In this document: positions 59,493 to 64,000 of the stretch, in pieces
Layout of the letters: each line of letters starts with the position of its first letter
Numbering within the stretch: position 1 is the stretch's first letter
Assembly (NCBI GenBank): GCA_046759185.1
Contig: JBHIBO010000006.1
Coordinates: forward strand, 9,989 to 73,988
Source of the DNA: JAJISK01 sp046759185
GTDB taxonomy: Archaea > Thermoplasmatota > Thermoplasmata > RBG-16-68-12 > JAJISG01
DNA: 64,000 nucleotides
Direction: 5' to 3'
Translations under genes and position numbers: made by a program
The notes under the pieces: model-generated
The model's database searches: none
The model's input: only the letters and a program-made list of their open reading frames with translations
Told to the model about the DNA's origin: nothing

Positions 59493-60107
59493 GTGCCCGG
59501 GCAGGAGGAGCCAGGGTTCTTCGACCTCCTACAGGAGGAGGCGAGCATCGCCCAGGCCATGGCGGAGGCCCTGCAAGACCTCATGCAGGAGTTCCAGGAC
59601 TTGGCCGGCCGCCGGGCGACCATGGAGGACTTGGAGCACCAGGCGGACAACATCGTCCACGCGCTCCACGAGGCGCTCAACGACACCTTCGTGACCCCCA
59701 TCGAGCGCGAGGACCTACGCGGATTGGCTAGCCGGCTGGACGATGTCATCGACATGCTATATGCCACGATTCGCCGCCTGAGCCTCTACGGGGTGGAGGC
59801 GGCCGACGACCCCATGCGACGGCTGGCGGACATTATCGTGACGTCCACGGAGAAGCTGCGGGAGGCGCTGGACCGCGTGGAGAACCCCGCCCAGCGATCG
59901 GAGGTGGAACAGCTCGCCGTGGAGGTCAACGACCTGGAGAACCAGGCGGACGAGGTGATGAACGAGGCCGTGGCAGCCCTCTTCGACTCAGGTGACGCGA
60001 TTCGGGTCATCAAGCTCAAGGAGATCTACGAGAAGATGGAGGAGGCAACGGACTACTGCGAGGACGTGGCGGACATCCTCAGCGACATCGTGGCGAAGAA
60101 CCGGTGA
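59493..60107 (+). CDS. DUF47 (PhoU-like) protein, second of two
   Basis: A 204-residue DUF47 protein of more canonical sequence than its neighbour. It has MEDLEHQADNIVHALHEALNDTFVTPIEREDLRGLASRLDDVIDMLYA (DUF47 signature with E-x3-D and D-D-V-I-D) and, near residue 155, LENQADEVMNEAVAALF, then KEIYEKMEEATDYCEDVADIL. GTG 59493 follows the preceding stop by 4 nt and is preceded by a GGGAGG. DUF47 proteins are thought to control phosphate uptake by contacting the transporter. Here the adjoining transporter is an ABC system, so anion-uptake regulation is inferred. Confidence 0.88.
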   Translation: MPGQEEPGFFDLLQEEASIAQAMAEALQDLMQEFQDLAGRRATMEDLEHQADNIVHALHEALNDTFVTPIEREDLRGLASRLDDVIDMLYATIRRLSLYGVEAADDPMRRLADIIVTSTEKLREALDRVENPAQRSEVEQLAVEVNDLENQADEVMNEAVAALFDSGDAIRVIKLKEIYEKMEEATDYCEDVADILSDIVAKNR

Positions 60108-60122
60108 GGAGGAGGCGTGTGT

Positions 60123-61112
60123 CTAGTCCGGGGGCCGAGGCAGGGTGAACGGCGGACTGTCCGCGTGCAGGGCCTTCACGGTGCGGTAAAGGCGATCGAA
60201 CCCCTCAACTTGTTCTCGCGAATAGCAGCGCTTGCGCATCTTGATGGGTCGCTGCCAGCGCGTCTTGTGGGTCCACTCCGTGATACCGAGCTTGCCGCGC
60301 GCCTTGCGTTCCCGGAGCTGGAGGAGGAGGCGGGCCTGCGGGGCCTTGATGACGAGGTAGGGGAGGAGAGCCTCGAGGGCAGGCACGGCCGACTTGTCGA
60401 AGAGGCTCCAATGGGCCATTGGACGGTGGCCGTTGCGGCCATCACCACGTATGCGAATCGTGCCTCCAAAGGTCTCTGCGAGGAGGTTAATCGCGGGGGA
60501 CGGTGCGACCTGACCGGCTCCTATCTTGATTCGGTAGTGTGGATTGATCATGGCCTTCACTCGTCTCCTCTCGATCTTGAAAGTGCCATCGCTGTCCATG
60601 ACCCCTGCCAGGTAAGGGATGGTTGCGTGCTTCGGCGAGTCATTGTGATGAATGGCGGACTTGTCTAGGTCCTGAACATAGGTATCGAATTCGACGCGGG
60701 CGCCGCGATTGACCCGCTTTGCTTCAAGACGGAGGGTTTCGACGGCAGTCTGCAGATGAGGCGATCCACGGGTCCGCGACAAGACCTCTTGAGCCTCAGG
60801 GAGAAGGCGAGCCTGAGCTTTTTTGATCCTAATGTGCGGCAATAGATGACGAATGATTCTCGCTGCCCTGAGATTCCAAATCTCCCATCGGGCCATAGGA
60901 CGTTGCTTACCTCTCCGAAGAGGGCCGGTGACTTTGCCCCCCAATGATTGTGCGAGGAGACGGAGGGCCTGTCCTGGCCATAACTGAGCCGCCCCCAGCT
61001 TGAGTTGGTAGTAAGGCGAACGATTTCTCGCTGGGTGGCTCTTCATGATAGAGAAATAGCCATCGCTGTCCAGGAGCCCAGCAGCGTACGCCCGGACCTC
61101 CGCAGCAGTCAC
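60123..61112 (-). CDS. Free-standing LAGLIDADG homing endonuclease
   Basis: A 329-residue protein with two LAGLIDADG-type motifs, YAAGLLDSDGYFSI near residue 9 and YLAGVMDSDGTFKI near 166. Both keep the catalytic acid (the D before G). A two-motif monomer of this size would cut long asymmetric sites. It is not inside an intein or intron: PCNA upstream is uninterrupted. Each half has repeated segments (YQLKLGAAQLWPGQALRLLAQSLGG and YRIKIGAGQVAPSPAINLLAETFGG) showing duplication. GTG 61112 follows the TATA box at 61191 by about 80 nt. The target is unknown, and it might have become a regulator. Confidence 0.85.
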   Translation of the reverse strand: MTAAEVRAYAAGLLDSDGYFSIMKSHPARNRSPYYQLKLGAAQLWPGQALRLLAQSLGGKVTGPLRRGKQRPMARWEIWNLRAARIIRHLLPHIRIKKAQARLLPEAQEVLSRTRGSPHLQTAVETLRLEAKRVNRGARVEFDTYVQDLDKSAIHHNDSPKHATIPYLAGVMDSDGTFKIERRRVKAMINPHYRIKIGAGQVAPSPAINLLAETFGGTIRIRGDGRNGHRPMAHWSLFDKSAVPALEALLPYLVIKAPQARLLLQLRERKARGKLGITEWTHKTRWQRPIKMRKRCYSREQVEGFDRLYRTVKALHADSPPFTLPRPPD

Positions 61113-61190
61113 CGTTTGTGGTTGGAGAGATAGGAGTTTAGGAATGGCAGTACCTGCACACTGCGTTCCTCTATTAAGATGGTTGTATTT

Positions 61191-61199
61191 CTATATACT
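61191..61199 (-). promoter_or_regulatory. TATA box of the homing endonuclease gene
   Basis: Reading on the minus strand, AGTATATAG begins within the PCNA stop codon and continues into its 3' flank. It gives a start near 61168 and a leader of about 55 nt, so the endonuclease has its own promoter rather than relying on PCNA readthrough. Confidence 0.5.
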
Positions 61200-61936
61200 T
61201 ACTCCGATTCAATCCTTGGAGCGAGCAAAAAAGTAGCGTGGCCAGCGTCCCCAGCGAGGGCGAATTCCATCCGAACCGGGTAGTCATTGCCAAGCAGAAT
61301 CGTGACCGTCTTGGCGCTGCTCAGCGCCTTCACCATGTTGGAAAAGTAGTCCAGCGGGAACAGGGATCGGACCTTCTCCTTCGACTGCAGCTCGTCCAGC
61401 AGGTCCTTCGGCAGGTCCAGCCGCACCGAGTCCGCGTCCCCCTCGGAGACCATCTCAAAGCCGTCGGGCGTCGCAAGCAGCGCGATGTGGTCGGACACGC
61501 TCTCGGACGCCTTGATCCCCTGCCGCAGCTCGTCGGTTCGCACCACGAGCTTGGCCGGGAGGTCGAGGTTCGGCACTTTGGGGTCGGACATCCCCGCCGT
61601 GTCCACGAGGGACATGTGCCGGGTGATGTTGCCCACCTGGACCACGAGGCGGTTCCGGTCCTCGTCGTGCTCCACGCTGATGACGTCCCCGGCCCGCGCC
61701 AGGCGGAGGACCTCCTTGACCTTGTCCAGGTCGAGTCCGAGTTCCCCTTCGTCCGCCTTGAAGTCCTCGAAGGCGTCCTTGCCGACGGTCATATCGACCA
61801 TGGCCACGTGGGCGGGGTCCACGGCCCGAACGGTGAGGGAGTCCGCCGTCAGGTTGAACTTGGCCTCGTCCACGAGGGTGGAAATGACGTCGGTGATCTC
61901 CTTGAGAACCTCGGAACGAATCTTCGCGGCGAACAT
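61199..61936 (-). CDS. pcn: DNA polymerase sliding clamp PCNA
   Basis: The replicative clamp, 245 residues, trimeric ring. FAAKIRSEVLKEITDVISTLVDEAKFNLT at the start, LTVRAVDPAHVAMVDMTV near 34-51, LGLDLDKVKEVLRLARAGDVISV near 68-90 and the terminal FLLAPRIESE match euryarchaeal PCNA. Interdomain loop residues near 118 (LVDTAGMSDPKVPNL) would bind PIP peptides such as the C-terminus of the DinB protein here. ATG 61936 is the true start; a box GGTTTAATAT at 61971-61980 suits a near-leaderless mRNA. TFS is 96 nt upstream on the same strand. Confidence 0.96.
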   Translation of the reverse strand: MFAAKIRSEVLKEITDVISTLVDEAKFNLTADSLTVRAVDPAHVAMVDMTVGKDAFEDFKADEGELGLDLDKVKEVLRLARAGDVISVEHDEDRNRLVVQVGNITRHMSLVDTAGMSDPKVPNLDLPAKLVVRTDELRQGIKASESVSDHIALLATPDGFEMVSEGDADSVRLDLPKDLLDELQSKEKVRSLFPLDYFSNMVKALSSAKTVTILLGNDYPVRMEFALAGDAGHATFLLAPRIESE

Positions 61937-62032
61937 CGGCTCCCCCAGTCGTCTCCCTAAACCCACGGCGATATTAAACCTATGGAGGGTGCTCCGCACA
62001 ACCCTCTGGCCGGCGTCCCACCGCGTGGATTC

Positions 62033-62353
62033 CTAGTACTCCCGCCAGGTGTGGCTGCAGCGCGTGCAGCGGTAGATCCGCGTCTCCGGCTCGTCGGACG
62101 CCCGGGTCTGCCGCATGTACCACATGGCCTCGAAGTTGCCGCACTTGGGGCACTCGATGCGGGTCCGCGGGAGGTTCCCCACCACGTCGTCCAGGACCAG
62201 CGGCTCCGGCGGCTTCTCCTGCGCCTCCGTCATGACCCGGGAGAGGACGTCGTCCTCGGCGGTCATGGCGCGCTCAAAGCCACAGCCCTCCTTGCGACAC
62301 ACGAGCTTGCCCCCATGGGGGTACATCAGGGAGCCGCAATTCGGGCAGAACAT
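62033..62353 (-). CDS. tfs: Transcription factor S (TFS)
   Basis: A 106-residue RNA-cleavage factor of archaeal RNA polymerase, homologous to TFIIS and RPB9/RPA12. The N-terminal zinc ribbon is FCPNCGSLMYPHGGKLVCRKEGC (C-x2-C...C-x4-C). The C-terminal ribbon is ECPKCGNFEAMWYMRQTRASDEPETRIYRCTRCSHTW. The catalytic pair is normally Asp-Glu at the hairpin tip; here RASDEPET supplies D-E. It lies between a membrane-protein gene and PCNA on the same strand, and joint transcription is likely. Confidence 0.95.
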   Translation of the reverse strand: MFCPNCGSLMYPHGGKLVCRKEGCGFERAMTAEDDVLSRVMTEAQEKPPEPLVLDDVVGNLPRTRIECPKCGNFEAMWYMRQTRASDEPETRIYRCTRCSHTWREY

Positions 62354-62414
62354 GGGCGGGAAACACGAGGCGCTCGGGTAAGAAGCTTTCCCAGTCGGCC
62401 TCGCTCCATGATAC

Positions 62415-63398
62415 TCAGCGGGTGGCCTGGTTGTAATCCCGGAGGGCGCGCTCTACGAGGCGACGGATGAGGTCGTCCTGATGCAGGCGCGCCCGTCGTC
62501 GGGAGGGCGAGCCCTGCCGCGGGAGGGGCGCCTCCTCCGCCTCGTACGGTTCGTAGGCCTCCGGGGGCGGGGCGGGCGGCCGACGAGCGCGACGCCAGGG
62601 CCGCTGCCGACGCGGCGGTTCGTAGAACTCCTCCTGCTCGGGCTCGTAGGGGGAGACCAGGGGGACGCGACGGTATTGGTCGTACTGCTCGGGATGGGGC
62701 CCGTACCAGGCCGGGGCCGGTGCGGCCATGACCGGAATCTGTTGCACGGGCTGCACGGGTTGGAGGGGAGGCGCCGCCACCTCGTACGTCACCGGCGTGG
62801 GCTCCTCCTCCGCCTGGACCTTCCGCTCCTGGGCTACCTGGGCCGCCACGAGGCCGCCGATGTAGGCGAAGATGATCGTGACGAGGTAGCCGTTGAAGCC
62901 CATCACCGCCGTCTGCTGCAGGGCCACGACGAAAGCGGTGAGGTAGTCCACCAGGAAGGCCATGTAGGGCTCGATGGGGGGGATGACGGTGCCGAAACCG
63001 TACAGGATAAGGGCCGGGAGGGTGAAGAGGTTCTGCAGCTCGGGGAAGGCCACGGAGCTGATCACGATGAGGGAGATGATCCAGATGGCCACCACGGGGA
63101 TGACGGCGGCCAGGGCCCCCCGCCACGGGTTGCCGGCCTTCCGCCCGCCCACGTAGCCAGCGATCATGGGGCCGAAGAGGGGAATCCACCACAGCATGAG
63201 GGAGAGGATGAAGGTGTACTTCATGGAGCCCCAGAACGAGTAGGGACCCTTCTTCCGCAGCGAGGCGAAGTCCTCCATGCGGGGGTCGAAGCGGTACACG
63301 CCCCTTCGGTCGTCGCGCAGCGTTAGCGTCCGCGGCTGGGGCCAGGAGACCCCGGGGACCGCGTACCCAGCCTGCCCTCGGCTGAAGACCATTCCCAT
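62415..63398 (-). CDS. Membrane protein with proline/arginine-rich C-terminal tail
   Basis: A 327-residue protein. Residues 1-55 are soluble (RMEDFASLRKKGPYSFWGSMKYT). About three helices follow at 58-82 (FILSLMLWWIPLFGPMIAGYVGG, with GGRKAGNP after it), 93-118 and 165-190. The tail from 195 to 327 is low in complexity, with PVQPVQQIPVM, PPRRQRPWRRARRPPAPPPE and a final basic helix (LIRRLVERALRDYNQA). The GYVGGRKAG motif recurs in small archaeal membrane proteins of unknown role. The long disordered tail suggests interaction with nucleic acid or partners. It is upstream of tfs. Confidence 0.75.
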   Translation of the reverse strand: MGMVFSRGQAGYAVPGVSWPQPRTLTLRDDRRGVYRFDPRMEDFASLRKKGPYSFWGSMKYTFILSLMLWWIPLFGPMIAGYVGGRKAGNPWRGALAAVIPVVAIWIISLIVISSVAFPELQNLFTLPALILYGFGTVIPPIEPYMAFLVDYLTAFVVALQQTAVMGFNGYLVTIIFAYIGGLVAAQVAQERKVQAEEEPTPVTYEVAAPPLQPVQPVQQIPVMAAPAPAWYGPHPEQYDQYRRVPLVSPYEPEQEEFYEPPRRQRPWRRARRPPAPPPEAYEPYEAEEAPLPRQGSPSRRRARLHQDDLIRRLVERALRDYNQATR

Positions 63399-63498
63399 CC
63401 CTTCCCTCCGGCAGAGCCGGGTGGAGGCCGGGGTAGGCCCGAGAGCTTATAAAAGCGTTGTGGGAGACACGTCCCGCGCACGGGAAGCTTCCTCGAAC

Positions 63499-63960
63499 AT
63501 GCGAAACGGCTTTCTAGCCAGACCGCGCTATTCGGGGCCGCCCGTCGCGGGGCCGGAGGAGAGGCGCATTCGCGGTCATCGCTTGTACGACTACTTCATG
63601 GCGTTCGAGGACGGGCTCACGGACCAGCAGATCGCCGACAAGTTTCAGGTCTCCGTGCGGACCGTGGAGCGGTATCGACAACTGCCCCGGTACTACGACC
63701 TGGCCGGGCTGGAGGAGCTGGTCATCGGCCTGCGGCGAAGGCGTGCCCACCTCTCCACCATCTTCCGAAACATCCGGGAGGATCCCGGCTTCTCCCCCTT
63801 CGACGGCCTCCTCCTCCTCCTGGCGATCTGCCGCGTGATCAAGGACGATGGTCGCATCCTCTCGGAGAGGGAGATGCGCGTCGCGCTGCGCAGCGCCTTC
63901 GAGCCGACGGTGCACGATGAGGAGCAGCTTCGGCGCCTGCTGGCCCTCGTGGGCCCGTGA
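63499..63960 (+). CDS. Helix-turn-helix protein (153 aa)
   Basis: A 153-residue protein with an HTH at about 35-62 (FEDGLTDQQIADKFQVSVRTVERYRQLPR), similar to resolvase- or sigma-like HTH segments. A helical domain follows (GLEELVIGLRRRRAHLSTIFRNI, LLLLLAICRVIKDDGRILSEREMRVALRSAF). Probably a DNA-binding regulator; the target is unknown. ATG 63499 follows a strong CTTATAAAAG box at 63447-63456, which excludes the longer frame from 63277. It is divergent from the membrane-protein gene. Confidence 0.7.
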   Translation: MRNGFLARPRYSGPPVAGPEERRIRGHRLYDYFMAFEDGLTDQQIADKFQVSVRTVERYRQLPRYYDLAGLEELVIGLRRRRAHLSTIFRNIREDPGFSPFDGLLLLLAICRVIKDDGRILSEREMRVALRSAFEPTVHDEEQLRRLLALVGP

Positions 63961-64000
63961 TGGCCGTGTCTCCTGACTTTGGGTGCAAGGAGGGAGTCCC

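Overview
The window is archaeal chromosomal DNA, GC-rich and densely coded. It carries archaeal information-processing genes: PCNA, transcription factor S, the primase small subunit PriS, SRP54, FtsY, prefoldin alpha, ribosomal proteins L18a/LX and L41e, class I CCA-adding enzyme and RNase Z. It has three tRNA genes without encoded CCA, one of them with an intron. TATA-like boxes lie about 25 nt upstream of many start codons, which suggests many leaderless mRNAs, and GTG/TTG starts are common. SMC-ScpA-ScpB, the LX-pfdA-ftsY cluster, F420 genes (cofC, cofE), ThyX and HutH point to a euryarchaeal lineage. A GC-rich member of Thermoplasmatota is my best guess, from gene content only. No rRNA, CRISPR array or intact insertion sequence was seen.

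Layout. 1-5 kb: small unknown genes, tRNA-Ala, an alpha/alpha-toroid protein, an IS630-type transposase fragment, an ankyrin protein and an EamA transporter. 5-8.6 kb: an ECF vitamin transporter operon (S, A, A, T) whose S gene has an unresolved start. 8.6-13.4 kb: cofC-cofE, thyX, DNA polymerase IV and a DUF72 protein. 13.4-15.7 kb: tRNA-Arg followed by a small disturbed region. This region holds a Cys-rich winged-helix regulator, an AbrB-like remnant, a 16-bp copy of the tRNA-Arg 3' end and a methyltransferase pseudogene. 15.8-19.8 kb: a double-GNAT protein, the tiny L41e gene, intron-containing tRNA-Trp whose intron reads as a box C/D methylation guide, and the CCA enzyme. 20-26 kb: AbrB-PhoU regulator, PRPP synthetase, an HemK/Mtq2-like methyltransferase, rhomboid protease, Zn-finger protein, PIMT and TraB protein. 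26-31 kb: primase, a TPR membrane protein, and LX-prefoldin-FtsY. 31-34 kb: two glycosyltransferases and UDP-GlcNAc 2-epimerase. 34-43.4 kb: smc-scpA-scpB followed by a 1,435-residue helical-repeat protein. 43.4-53.3 kb: HutH, a surface protein with three FnIII and three GHYHV modules, RNase Z, AdoMet synthetase, family-5-like uracil-DNA glycosylase, SHMT and a coiled-coil protein. 53.3-60.1 kb: a candidate structured RNA, SRP54, then an operon joining a tandem-permease ABC transporter with two ATPases to two DUF47 (PhoU-like) proteins. 60.1-64 kb: a free-standing LAGLIDADG endonuclease, PCNA, TFS, a membrane protein and an HTH protein.

Functional links. tRNA maturation is well represented: RNase Z and the CCA enzyme make the 3' ends that the CCA-less tRNA genes need. 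SRP54 and FtsY supply co-translational targeting. SMC-ScpAB with its rod-like neighbour concerns chromosome organisation. The ABC-DUF47 operon and the AbrB-PhoU protein suggest anion (phosphate-like) control. The most unusual items are the 1.4-kb interval bounded by tRNA-Arg and its 3'-end copy, the structured RNA before srp54, the giant repeat protein behind scpB, the ABC-DUF47 operon, and the tRNA-Trp intron whose two guide-to-target registers can be read from the sequence.
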